64,000 bases of DNA, from contig NZ_JAINVG010000025.1 in the NCBI RefSeq assembly GCF_020400725.1, positions 29,032 through 93,031 of the forward strand. Direction: 5' to 3'. The notes beneath the pieces were generated by a model. That model had not been told where the DNA came from and searched no databases. It was given only the letters and a program-made list of their open reading frames with translations. The DNA comes from Streptomyces sp. NK15101 (GTDB taxonomy: Bacteria > Actinomycetota > Actinomycetes > Streptomycetales > Streptomycetaceae). Position numbers and translations under genes: made by a program. Below, piece after piece: positions 5,887 through 13,810 of this stretch. The stretch's first letter is position 1. The number at the start of each line of letters is the position of its first letter.

Positions 5887-8166
5887 TCAGTCCCGCAGCA
5901 GGTCCGGGACCCCCGCCTCGTCCGGCATGTCCCGGTCGCCCGAGAGCACCGTCAGGGCCTGCGTGGACCGGGTCAGCGCCACGTAGAGCACCCGCAGGCC
6001 GGCCGGGGACTCGTCCGCGATCTCCGCGGGCGAGACGACCACCGTCGCGTCGTACTCCAGGCCCTTCGCCTCCAGGGAACCGAGCGCCACCACGCGGTCA
6101 CCGAGCTCCGCGAGCCAGCCGGCGGCCTCCGAGCGCCGGTTCATGGCGACGACGACACCCACCGTTCCGTCCACCTCGCCGAGCAGCCGCTCGGCCTCCA
6201 AACGCACGGTTTCGGCCAGATCCGCCCCCTCGCGGAGGGCGACGAAACGGGGCTCGACGCCCGTCGAGCGGACCGCCCGCGGCGACTCCTTGCCCGGCAT
6301 GGCCAGCGCGAGGATCTTCGCGGCCAGCTCGGCGATCTCCGCCGGGTTCCGGTAGTTCACGGTGAGCTCGAAACGGCGCCGCGGCCGCGAGCCGAGCGCC
6401 TCGTCCCGGGCCTCCGCCGCCTCGTCCGGGTCCGACCAGGAGGACTGCGCCGGGTCGCCGACGACCGTCCAGGTGGCGTGCCGGCCGCGCCGCCCCACCA
6501 TCCGCCACTGCATGGGCGTCAGGTCCTGCGCCTCGTCGACGATCACGTGCGCGTACTCGGTGCGCTCCGCCGCGAGCCGCTCGGCCCGCTCCCGCTGGGT
6601 CTCCTCCCGTACGGGCATCAGCTCCTCAAGGCCCGTGAGCTGGTCCAGCGGGTCGTACTCCCGCTTCTTGCGGGGCCTGGCCGGGGCGCCGAGCAGCGTG
6701 TTCAGCTCGTCGAGGAGGGCGACGTCGTGCACGGACAGCTCCCGACGGCGCAGCGAACGCGCGAGCCGCCGCACCTCGCCCGGGTTGAGGATCCGGCGGG
6801 CCCAGCGGCCGAGCCGCCGCTCGTCGGCCATGGCGTCGAGGACCTGCCGGGGGGTGAGCTCGGGCCACCAGGCGTCGAGGAAGCCGAGGAACGAATCCTC
6901 GGTCGACACGTCCTCGTCGAAGGAGGAGCGCAGCTCGGCGGCGAGCTCGGGGTCGCTGTGCCGGCCGGCGGCGCCGGACTTGGCGTACAGCGCGTCGAGG
7001 AGGAGCCGGCGGGCACGCGGCCGGAGCAGGTTGACGGGGGCGGTGCCGCCGAGGACGTTGTGCCGGATGCGGCGCAGCTCGTCGGCCTCCAGCTCAAGCC
7101 GCCGTCCGAAGGCGACGACCCGGAGCAGCTGCGGGGCCTCGGGGCTCTCCAGAGCACCCCGGGCGGCCTTCCGCAGCACGTGCACCATGCGGGAGGAGCC
7201 CTTGACGCGGGCGACGGCCGGCTCGTCGTACGCGGTGGCCTCGGCGCCGTCGACCAGCGAACCGACGGCCCGGATCGCGACCTGGCCCTCCTCGCCGAGG
7301 GACGGCAGGACGCCCTCGGTGTACGAGACGAGGAGCGGGGTCGGGGAGACGATCAGGATGCCGCCCGCGTACCGCCGCCGGTCCTGGTAGAGCAGATAGG
7401 CGGCGCGGTGCAGCGCGACCGCCGTCTTCCCGGTGCCCGGCCCGCCCTCGACGTAGGTCACGGAGGCGGCGGGCGCCCGGATGACCAGGTCCTGCTCGGC
7501 CTGGATGCTGGACACGATGTCCCGCATGGTGTGGCTGCGGGCCTGGCCGAGGGCGGCCATCAGGGCGCCGTCGCCGATCACGGGCAGCTCGCGCCCGTCG
7601 AGGGCGGCCCGCAGTTCGGGGCGCATGAGGTCGTCCTCGACGCCGAGGACCCGGCGGCCCTTGGAGCGGATGACGCGGCGGCGCACGACCCGGCCGGGGT
7701 CGACGGGGGTGGACCGGTAGAAGGGTGCGGCGGCGGGCGCCCGCCAGTCGATGACGAGCGGCGCGTAGTCCGAGTCGAGGACTCCGATCCGCCCGATGTG
7801 GAGGGTCTCGCCGATGTCGGCGGTGTTGTCGGGGCGCACGGCGTCCTCGGCGGGCTCGACGGAGGTGTAGGCGCCGTCGGGCCCCTTCTTCCCGTCCTTG
7901 CCGTACAGCAGGTCGATCCGGCCGAAGAGGAAGTCCTCGAACTCGTTGTTGAGCCGGTTGAGGTGGATACCGGCCCGGAAGACCTGGGCGTCGCGCTCGG
8001 CGAGGGCGCCGGGCGTGCCGACCTGGCCCCGCTGGGCAGCGTCGTTCATCAGGAACTCCGCCTCGTGGATCTTCTCCTCCAGACGGCGGTAGACCTGATC
8101 CAGATGTTCCTGCTCGACACCGATCTCACGGTCTCTGACCGTGTCCACGGCTTCCTGCGCGGCCAC
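5887..8166 (-). CDS. HelD-type superfamily I helicase, RNA polymerase-associated
   Basis: HelD-family ATPases bind RNA polymerase, enter its channels and release stalled complexes; some Streptomyces members (HelR) protect against rifamycins. The 759 residues begin with a charged alpha-helical arm (1-~90, EQEHLDQVYRRLEEKIHEAE) typical of HelD. DWRAP (140-144) precedes Walker A GGPGTGKT (241-248). The VDEAQDLTPMQW motif lies near 550, VVGDPAQSSWSD after it, and the VLYVALTRSTQALTVL motif VI region near the C-terminus. The GTG start has AAGGGGG 6 bases upstream. No obvious rifamycin-associated element is seen upstream, so whether it is a HelD or a HelR is open. Confidence 0.85.
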   Translation of the reverse strand: MAAQEAVDTVRDREIGVEQEHLDQVYRRLEEKIHEAEFLMNDAAQRGQVGTPGALAERDAQVFRAGIHLNRLNNEFEDFLFGRIDLLYGKDGKKGPDGAYTSVEPAEDAVRPDNTADIGETLHIGRIGVLDSDYAPLVIDWRAPAAAPFYRSTPVDPGRVVRRRVIRSKGRRVLGVEDDLMRPELRAALDGRELPVIGDGALMAALGQARSHTMRDIVSSIQAEQDLVIRAPAASVTYVEGGPGTGKTAVALHRAAYLLYQDRRRYAGGILIVSPTPLLVSYTEGVLPSLGEEGQVAIRAVGSLVDGAEATAYDEPAVARVKGSSRMVHVLRKAARGALESPEAPQLLRVVAFGRRLELEADELRRIRHNVLGGTAPVNLLRPRARRLLLDALYAKSGAAGRHSDPELAAELRSSFDEDVSTEDSFLGFLDAWWPELTPRQVLDAMADERRLGRWARRILNPGEVRRLARSLRRRELSVHDVALLDELNTLLGAPARPRKKREYDPLDQLTGLEELMPVREETQRERAERLAAERTEYAHVIVDEAQDLTPMQWRMVGRRGRHATWTVVGDPAQSSWSDPDEAAEARDEALGSRPRRRFELTVNYRNPAEIAELAAKILALAMPGKESPRAVRSTGVEPRFVALREGADLAETVRLEAERLLGEVDGTVGVVVAMNRRSEAAGWLAELGDRVVALGSLEAKGLEYDATVVVSPAEIADESPAGLRVLYVALTRSTQALTVLSGDRDMPDEAGVPDLLRD

Positions 8167-8299
8167 CTAAGGCCCCCTTCTCACGTGCACTGGGCAGCCG
8201 TCGAGCGTACGCCACAGGGGGGCGCCGTGTCAGGCGCGGGGCGGTTCCACCGGGGCGGCAGCGCCCGCGCGCCACCCCGGCACGGGCCTCGCCCCGCTC

Positions 8300-8440
8300 C
8301 CACGCCCGCCCGTGTGGGCGCCGCGCCCGGCAGGGCGGTGCCCCCGCTCCCGCCGTGTGGGCTGCGCCCGCCTGGACGGTGCCCACCCGCCGTGTGGGCA
8401 ATCGTCCCGCTGGGGCGGGACGGGTGGGCACACGGGACGG
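8300..8440. repeat. Clustered CCGTGTGGGC repeats and imperfect palindrome
   Basis: The 10-mer CCGTGTGGGC occurs at 8310, 8353 and 8390. The third copy opens an imperfect hairpin in which CGTCCCGC (~8403-8410) pairs with GCGGGACG (~8415-8422) around TGGG, closing with CACACGG. It lies in the 547-base gap between hemD and the helicase gene (8167-8713), where no coding sequence is supported. Confidence 0.6.
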
Positions 8441-8564
8441 CGCCCTTCAGCGGCGCCTCCGCGTTCCGCGCCTGGACCCGCACCCGAGCGGCGGTGCACA
8501 CGTGGTGCGGGTCCAGGCCCATGAGCCTCGGGCGCCGGCAAGGGGCGCCGTTCCGTTGCGCCCA

Positions 8565-8602
8565 CCCTCCCCCAAGCTCTCGGCTCCGCTCGAGCAGGGG
8601 GG
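8565..8602. repeat. Intergenic hairpin element (CCCCCAAGCTC ... GAGCAGGGGG)
   Basis: CCCCC-AA-GCTC pairs with GAGC-A-GGGGG around a TCGGCTCCGCTC loop. It looks like a short dispersed palindromic element of Streptomyces intergenic DNA; that it is dispersed is from memory and not shown by this window. Confidence 0.5.
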
Positions 8603-8614
8603 ACCCCCTTGCCC

Positions 8615-8682
8615 CAGCGGAACGCATGCCCACAACGGGGGTGGATGGGCACCGCCCCGCCGGAGCGGCTGCCCACAACGGG
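8615..8682. repeat. Half-palindromes GGAACGCATGCCCACAAC and GGAGCGGCTGCCCACAAC
   Basis: Two copies of a TGCCCACAAC-ending arm (8619-8636 and about 8662-8679). The first differs by one base from one arm of the perfect palindrome at 43501-43550, so both belong to one repeat family. Nothing else was recognised in the remaining gap. Confidence 0.6.
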
Positions 8683-8713
8683 CGGAGGCGCGGGGCGGCG
8701 GAAGCGCGGGGTG

Positions 8714-9850
8714 CTACCCGTCGTACTTGTCCTCCGCGGAAGGGTCCAGCGCCAGCCGGTACCCCCGCTTCACCACCGTCTGGATCAGCTTCGGCGTGCC
8801 GAGGGCCGCGCGGAGTCGCGCCATCGCCGTCTCCACGGCGTGCTCGTCGCGCCCCGCCCCCGGCAGCGCCCGGAGGAGGTCGGCGCGGGAGACGACCCAG
8901 CCGGGCCGGCGGGCGAGGAGGCCGAGGAGGGCCATCCCGGCGGGCGGGACGGGCCGGAGGCCGCCGTCGACCAGGACCGCGTGCCCGCGGATCTCCACCC
9001 GGTGCCCGGCGACCGGCAGGACCCGGGAGCGGGCGGGCAGCTCCGTGCAGAGGAGCTGGACGAGCGGCCCGAGCCGGAAGCGCTCCGGCTGGTGGGTGTC
9101 GATCCCCTCGGCCTGGAGCGGCAGAGCCGTGACGGGCCCGACGCAGACCGCGAGCACGTCGTGCCGGAGCGCGGCGAGGAGTTCGTCCCGTACGCCCCGC
9201 TCCGCCGCCCGGGAGAAGAGGGAGGCGGCGGCCGGCGCGCTGGTGAAGGTCACGGCGTCGAGGCCGCGGGCGAGGATCGCGTCGAGGAGCCGGTCGAGCG
9301 GCCCGAGGTCCTCGGGGGGCATCCAGCGGTAGACGGGGACCCCGACGACCTCGGCGCCGCCGGCCGTGAGCGCCTCGACGAAGCCGGGGAGCGGCTCTCC
9401 GTGGAGCTGGAGGGCGATGCGCCGGCCCGCGACGCCCTCCGCGAGGAGCCGGTCGAGGACCTCGGCCATGGACTCGGAGGAGGGCGACCAGGACTCGGTG
9501 AGTCCGGCGGCCCGTACGGCCCCCTTGACCTTGGGCCCGCGGGCGAGGAGTTCGACGTCCCGCAGGACGGCGAGGAGCTCGCCCCCGTACCCCCAGCCCT
9601 CGGCGGCCTCGACCCAGCCCCGGAAGCCGATCGCCGTGGTGGCGACGACGACGTCGGGGGCGTGGCCGATGAGCTCCTTGGTGGCGGCGAGGAGTTCCGT
9701 GTCGTCGGCGAGGGGCACGATCCGCAGTGCGGGGCCGTGGACGACGGCCGCACCGCGCCGGCGCAGCAGCGCGATGAGCTCGTCGGCGCGTCGTGCCGCG
9801 GTGACGCCGATCGTGAAGCCGGCGAGGGGGCCGTGTTCTTGCTCGTCCAT
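8714..9850 (-). CDS. hemD: Uroporphyrinogen-III synthase fused to winged-helix DNA-binding domain
   Basis: N-terminal ~260 residues match uroporphyrinogen-III synthase, which cyclises hydroxymethylbilane in heme, siroheme and cobalamin synthesis (LAGFTIGVTAARR, VVVATTAIGFRGW, GVPVYRW, VTFTSAPAAASLF). The last ~95 residues form an OmpR/PhoB-like winged helix (ALLGLLARRPGWVVSRADLLRALPG, AVETAMARLRAALG, TVVKRGYRLAL). The protein may therefore be an enzyme, a regulator, or both. Start chosen at ATG 9850 (378 aa), directly before the synthase domain; an ATG at 9928 would add 26 residues. Neither has a good ribosome binding site. It lies downstream of narK in the same direction, so it may serve siroheme supply for nitrite reduction or sense tetrapyrroles. 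Confidence 0.85.
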   Translation of the reverse strand: MDEQEHGPLAGFTIGVTAARRADELIALLRRRGAAVVHGPALRIVPLADDTELLAATKELIGHAPDVVVATTAIGFRGWVEAAEGWGYGGELLAVLRDVELLARGPKVKGAVRAAGLTESWSPSSESMAEVLDRLLAEGVAGRRIALQLHGEPLPGFVEALTAGGAEVVGVPVYRWMPPEDLGPLDRLLDAILARGLDAVTFTSAPAAASLFSRAAERGVRDELLAALRHDVLAVCVGPVTALPLQAEGIDTHQPERFRLGPLVQLLCTELPARSRVLPVAGHRVEIRGHAVLVDGGLRPVPPAGMALLGLLARRPGWVVSRADLLRALPGAGRDEHAVETAMARLRAALGTPKLIQTVVKRGYRLALDPSAEDKYDG

Positions 9851-9934
9851 GGGGCCTGAGCCTGACGGGGGCGCGTGTCGGTCTGGGTTCGCCCGTATTT
9901 CCTGGTCGTTACGGTACGCGCCGGGCATCGGGGG

Positions 9935-11290
9935 TCACACCCGCGCGTAGCCGGGCCGGGGCTCGGGCTCCGTGACCGCCTCGGCCGTCTCGGGGACGGT
10001 GACGGGGGTCCGAAGGTATACCGCCCAGGTGACGACCATGCAGGCCGCGTAGAAGGCGAGGAAGGAGACGAAGGCGGCGGTGCCGGTGCCGGCGGTCTGG
10101 AAGGACTGGCGGAAGGCGAGGTTGATGCCGAGGCCCCCGACCCCGCCGACCGCGCCGATGAGGCCCATGGAGGCGCCGGAGAGCCGTCGTCCGTAGGACT
10201 CGGCGGCCTCGCCCGTGAGGCCCTTGCGGTGGCCCTGGGCGAGGAAGATCGCCGGGATCATCTTGAACGTGGAGCCGTTGCCGAGGCCGCTGAGGACGAA
10301 GAGGCCGATGAAGCCGACGAGGAAGACGGCGAGGGACTCGATGACGGAGGCGTAGATCACGACGCCGGTCGCGACGGCCATCGCGGCGAAGGTCCCCAGG
10401 GTGATGCGGGCGCCGCCGTACCGGTCGGCGAGGGAGCCGCCGACGGGCCGGATGAGCGAGCCGAGCAGCGGGCCGACGAAGGTGAGCGAGGCGGCCTGGA
10501 GCGGGGTGCGGCCGAACTGGGTCTGCAGGACGAGGCCGAAGGCGAAGCTGTAGCCGATGAAGGAGCCGAAGGTGCCGACGTAGAGGAAGGCCATGATCCA
10601 GGTGTGGCGGGCCGTGGCGGCTTCCTTGAACGCTCCGGTGTCGTTCTTCACGGGGGCGAGGTTGTCCATGAAGAGCGCGGAGCAGACGGCGGCGACGACG
10701 ATCAGCGGCAGGTAGACGCCGAGCACGATCCTCGGGTGCATCGCTCCCGCGGTGCCGATGACGAGGAGGCCGACGAGTTGGACGACGGGGACGCCGATGT
10801 TTCCGCCGCCCGCGTTGAGGCCGAGGGCCCAGCCTTTCTTCCGCAGCGGGAAGAAGGCGTTGATGTTGGTCATCGAGGAGGCGAAGTTGCCGCCGCCGAC
10901 GCCGGTGAGGGCGGCGACGAGGACGAAGGTGGTGTACGAGGTGCCGGGGTGCATCACCGCGAAGGCGAGGCCGGTGGGCAGCAGGAGCAGCAGGGCGCTG
11001 AAGATCGTCCAGTTGCGGCCGCCGAAGCGGGCGACGACGAAGGTGTACGGAATGCGGATCAGCGCGCCGACGAGGGTGGCGGTGCCGATGAGGAAGAACT
11101 TGCCGGCCGGGTCGACCCCGTATTCGGGGCCCATGAAGAGGACCATGACCGACCAGAGGCTCCAGACCGAGAAGCCGATGTGCTCGGAGAGGACGGAGAA
11201 GAGCAGGTTCCGTCGCGCGATCCGCTCTCCCTTCTCGCGCCAGAAGGTCTCGTCCTCCGGTTCCCAGCGTTCGATCCAGCGGCCACCCAT
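9935..11290 (-). CDS. narK: Nitrate/nitrite transporter, NarK-type MFS
   Basis: Membrane nitrate/nitrite transporter of the major facilitator superfamily. The 451-residue protein has about 12 hydrophobic segments. The nitrate-signature region is GVGGGNFASSMTNINAFFP, with a second glycine-rich copy near GGVGGLGINLAFRQSF. The cytoplasmic N-terminus (ERWEPEDETFWREKGERIARRN) is typical of actinobacterial NarK. GGAGG lies 6 bases before the ATG. The downstream uroporphyrinogen-III synthase gene starts only 84 bases later (or 6, with the longer start), so the two are probably cotranscribed. Confidence 0.92.
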   Translation of the reverse strand: MGGRWIERWEPEDETFWREKGERIARRNLLFSVLSEHIGFSVWSLWSVMVLFMGPEYGVDPAGKFFLIGTATLVGALIRIPYTFVVARFGGRNWTIFSALLLLLPTGLAFAVMHPGTSYTTFVLVAALTGVGGGNFASSMTNINAFFPLRKKGWALGLNAGGGNIGVPVVQLVGLLVIGTAGAMHPRIVLGVYLPLIVVAAVCSALFMDNLAPVKNDTGAFKEAATARHTWIMAFLYVGTFGSFIGYSFAFGLVLQTQFGRTPLQAASLTFVGPLLGSLIRPVGGSLADRYGGARITLGTFAAMAVATGVVIYASVIESLAVFLVGFIGLFVLSGLGNGSTFKMIPAIFLAQGHRKGLTGEAAESYGRRLSGASMGLIGAVGGVGGLGINLAFRQSFQTAGTGTAAFVSFLAFYAACMVVTWAVYLRTPVTVPETAEAVTEPEPRPGYARV

Positions 11291-11387
11291 CTCGCACCTC
11301 CACGGAGTCGGATCCCTGATGCGACCGACGGTAGGAAGGGCGCGTTTCAGGCCGGTGCCGTGAGGTGACGGTGGCGGAACCTTGCTC

Positions 11388-12458
11388 TCACCCGGCGCGC
11401 GGCCCTTCTGTGAGCGCCCCCGGCGCGGGCGGCCCCGGTTCTCCTGGGGGCGCCCCCGGCGCGGGCACCGCCGGTTCCCCTGCGGGCGCCCCCGGCGCGG
11501 GCAGTCCCGGCTCCCCCTCCGGCAGCCAGGCGCCGGGCGGCCGGGTGAGCCATCCCTTCCGGGCGCCCAGCTCCGCCGCCGCCCGGCGCAGGGCGTCCAG
11601 GCCGGGGTGGCGGAGCCCCTTGCGCCACACCAGGCTCACGGGCGAGAGGGGGACGGGGTCGACGAGGGGCCGGATGACGCAGTCCGGCATGGGCGGGAAG
11701 TCGAGGACGGCGAGGACCGGGTTGCGGTGCTTGGCCATGAGCCGGCGGAACTCCTCGTGACCGATCGCCAGCGGCGCGGGCGGGGCGACCTCGATGCCCC
11801 GGCCGGCGAAGAGGCGGGCGGCGAGGTCGGTCCACTCGGAGGTGCGGTCGTTTCCGGCCCCGGCGTAGATCCGCTCCCCGGCGAGCCGGGCGAGCGGCAC
11901 CTCGGGCAGGCCGGCGAGGGGGTGGTCGTCGGGGAGGACGACGGCCATCGGCTCGTACCGGACGAACTGGGAGTCGAGGCGCGCCCTGAGCCGGGCGTCG
12001 AGTCCTCCGTACCGGCCGAAGGAGGCGTCGATCCGGCCGGCGAGGATCTCCCGTGCGGCGCCGGTGAGTCCGCTCTCGTAGCGGGCCATCAGCTCCTGCT
12101 CGGGGGCGAGTTCGCGGGCCAGGCGCAGGACGTCCTCGGGGGCGAGGCCGGGGCTGTTGAGGTCGACGAGGAGCGGCCGGGGCGTGGCGCGGAAGGCGTC
12201 GCTCAGCTCGTCGTGGGCGGCCAACACCCGGCGGGCGTACGGGAGGAGGCGCTCGCCGTCGGCGGTGAGGGCGACCTGCCGGGTGGTCCGCACGAAGAGT
12301 TCGGCGCCCAACTCCCGCTCCAGGCGCCGGATGTCGCGGCTGAGCGCCTGCTGGGCGAGGTAGAGGCGGGCGGCGGCGCGGGTGAAGTGCAGCTCTTCGG
12401 CGACGGCGGTGAAGGCGCGCAGAAGGCGGGGGTCGATGTCGTAGGAGGAGGTCGCCAC
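11388..12458 (-). CDS. LysR-family transcriptional regulator with Pro/Gly-rich tail
   Basis: Helix-turn-helix of LysR type at residues ~5-65 (LRAFTAVAEELHFTRAAARL, AQQALSRDIRRLERELGAELF), then a periplasmic-binding-like effector domain (LVDLNSPGLAPEDVL, VLPDDHPLAG). The last ~40 residues are a 12-residue repeat, three copies of a PAPGA-type unit (GLPAPGAPAGEP, AVPAPGAPPGEP, GPPAPGA), absent from ordinary LysR proteins. GTG at 12458 is preferred because it leaves an ATTCA/TGAAT inverted repeat upstream as a possible autoregulatory site; a GTG at 12494 would place that repeat inside the gene. It is divergent from an MFS transporter, its likely target. Confidence 0.8.
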   Translation of the reverse strand: MATSSYDIDPRLLRAFTAVAEELHFTRAAARLYLAQQALSRDIRRLERELGAELFVRTTRQVALTADGERLLPYARRVLAAHDELSDAFRATPRPLLVDLNSPGLAPEDVLRLARELAPEQELMARYESGLTGAAREILAGRIDASFGRYGGLDARLRARLDSQFVRYEPMAVVLPDDHPLAGLPEVPLARLAGERIYAGAGNDRTSEWTDLAARLFAGRGIEVAPPAPLAIGHEEFRRLMAKHRNPVLAVLDFPPMPDCVIRPLVDPVPLSPVSLVWRKGLRHPGLDALRRAAAELGARKGWLTRPPGAWLPEGEPGLPAPGAPAGEPAVPAPGAPPGEPGPPAPGALTEGPRAG

Positions 12459-12464
12459 CGCCGC

Positions 12465-12488
12465 ATTCAACAACACAGGTGCGTGAAT
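12465..12488. promoter_or_regulatory. Inverted repeat ATTCA-N14-TGAAT between lysR-type gene and MFS gene
   Basis: LysR-type operators are often imperfect palindromes in the divergent promoter. This one ends 53 bases before the MFS ATG and lies just upstream of the preferred LysR start, so it could control both genes. Confidence 0.4.
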
Positions 12489-12541
12489 CGCCACCGAGAA
12501 GGTGTTGGACCGGCCGGGCCCCGCCGACCGAGCCTTGTCCC

Positions 12542-13810
12542 ATGCCGCAACCGGACCTCACCCTCACTCCGGCGGGCCCCGCCCTCGCCCCCCGCTACCG
12601 ATCTGCCGCCACGAGGCCCGTCGCCGTTCCCGCGAGGCCCGCCGGCCCCTACCTCCGTCTCTTCTCCCACCCCGGAACCCGCGCCTTCACCGCGGGCAAC
12701 CTGATCGCCCGGCTGCCCATGGGCATGTTCGGCGTCAGCGCCGTGATCATGATCGCCGCGGCGTACGGCTCCTACGCCCTGGCCGGTGCGGTCACCGCCA
12801 CCAACCTCGCCGTCGGCTCCGTCACCGGCCCGCTGATCGCGCGGCTCGTCGACCGGTACGGCCAGGCCAGGATCGCGGTCCCGGCCACCGCCTACGCGGT
12901 CCTGGGCCATCTGGTGCTGCTGCTCTGCGTCCACGAGCGGGCCCCCGTCTGGGCGCTCTTCCTCACGACCGCCGTCACCGCCACCTCCCCGAACACGGGC
13001 GGCATGTCCCGGGCCCGCTGGGCGCACCTCCTCCGCGACGACCCGGACGCGCTGCACACCGCCAACGCCTTCGAGCAGGCCGCCGACGAGCTCTGCTTCA
13101 TGCTCGGCCCGGTGCTGGCCACCGTCCTGTGCTCGGCGCTCTTCCCCGAGGCCGGCACGCTCACCGCGGGCCTCCTCTTCCTCTCCGGCGTCCTGCTCTT
13201 CGCCGCCCAGCGCTCCACCGAGCCCCCGGTCGCCCCGCGCACGACGGCGGGCTCCCCGCTGCGCGCCCCCGGCATGGTGCCGCTGCTCGCGGTCTTCCTC
13301 GCCACGGGCGCGGTCTTCGGCTCGATGGAGGTGGTCGCCCTGGCGTACGTGGACGGGCCCGTGGCGGGACCGATCCTCGCCCTCCAGGCCGCGGGCTCCG
13401 GTGCGGCCGGCCTCCTCTACGGCCGCGCCCGCCGCACCGCCCGGCTGCGCACCTGTCTGGCGGCGATGACCGTCCTGATGACGATGCCGCTGCTCGCCGC
13501 CTCGACGGGTTCGCTGCTCGCCCTGGCCGGCGGCCTCCTCGTGGCGGGCATGGCGACGGCCCCGACGATGCTGACGGGCATGGGCCTGATCCAGCGCCTC
13601 GCCCCCGCGGCGCAGCTCAACGAGGGCATGGCCCTGGCCGTGACCGCCCTCCTGGCGGGCGTCGCGGCGGGCTCGGCCGGCGGCGGCTGGGCCGCCGACC
13701 ACGCGCCCTTCGGGTCCTTCGGCTTCCTGATGCCGGTGACGGCGGCGGCGGTGGCCCTGGCCCTGTGCACGGCGACCGGGGCGGGCCGCCGCGCACAGGG
13801 CACCCCCTAG
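12542..13810 (+). CDS. Major facilitator superfamily transporter
   Basis: 422-residue membrane protein with about 12 predicted helices, probably an effluxer; substrate unknown. Visible features are the NLIARLPMGMFGVSAV first helix, the loop between helices 2 and 3 with ARLVDRYGQARI, and TGMGLIQRLAPAAQLNEGMAL in the second half. The ~35-residue N-terminal tail is Pro/Ala-rich. ATG at 12542 is used; an upstream ATG at 12479 would overlap the regulator. It overlaps the stop codon of the convergent GH18 gene by 4 bases. The divergent LysR regulator is its probable controller. Confidence 0.85.
   Translation: MPQPDLTLTPAGPALAPRYRSAATRPVAVPARPAGPYLRLFSHPGTRAFTAGNLIARLPMGMFGVSAVIMIAAAYGSYALAGAVTATNLAVGSVTGPLIARLVDRYGQARIAVPATAYAVLGHLVLLLCVHERAPVWALFLTTAVTATSPNTGGMSRARWAHLLRDDPDALHTANAFEQAADELCFMLGPVLATVLCSALFPEAGTLTAGLLFLSGVLLFAAQRSTEPPVAPRTTAGSPLRAPGMVPLLAVFLATGAVFGSMEVVALAYVDGPVAGPILALQAAGSGAAGLLYGRARRTARLRTCLAAMTVLMTMPLLAASTGSLLALAGGLLVAGMATAPTMLTGMGLIQRLAPAAQLNEGMALAVTALLAGVAAGSAGGGWAADHAPFGSFGFLMPVTAAAVALALCTATGAGRRAQGTP

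Noticed and set aside
8167..8300. Rifamycin-associated element upstream of helD
   Set aside because: No GGGGC-type palindrome was found near the helD start.
5470..9132. Long + strand open frame across the malic enzyme-helD-hemD interval
   Set aside because: Antisense shadow of helD; the translation has no recognisable domain.
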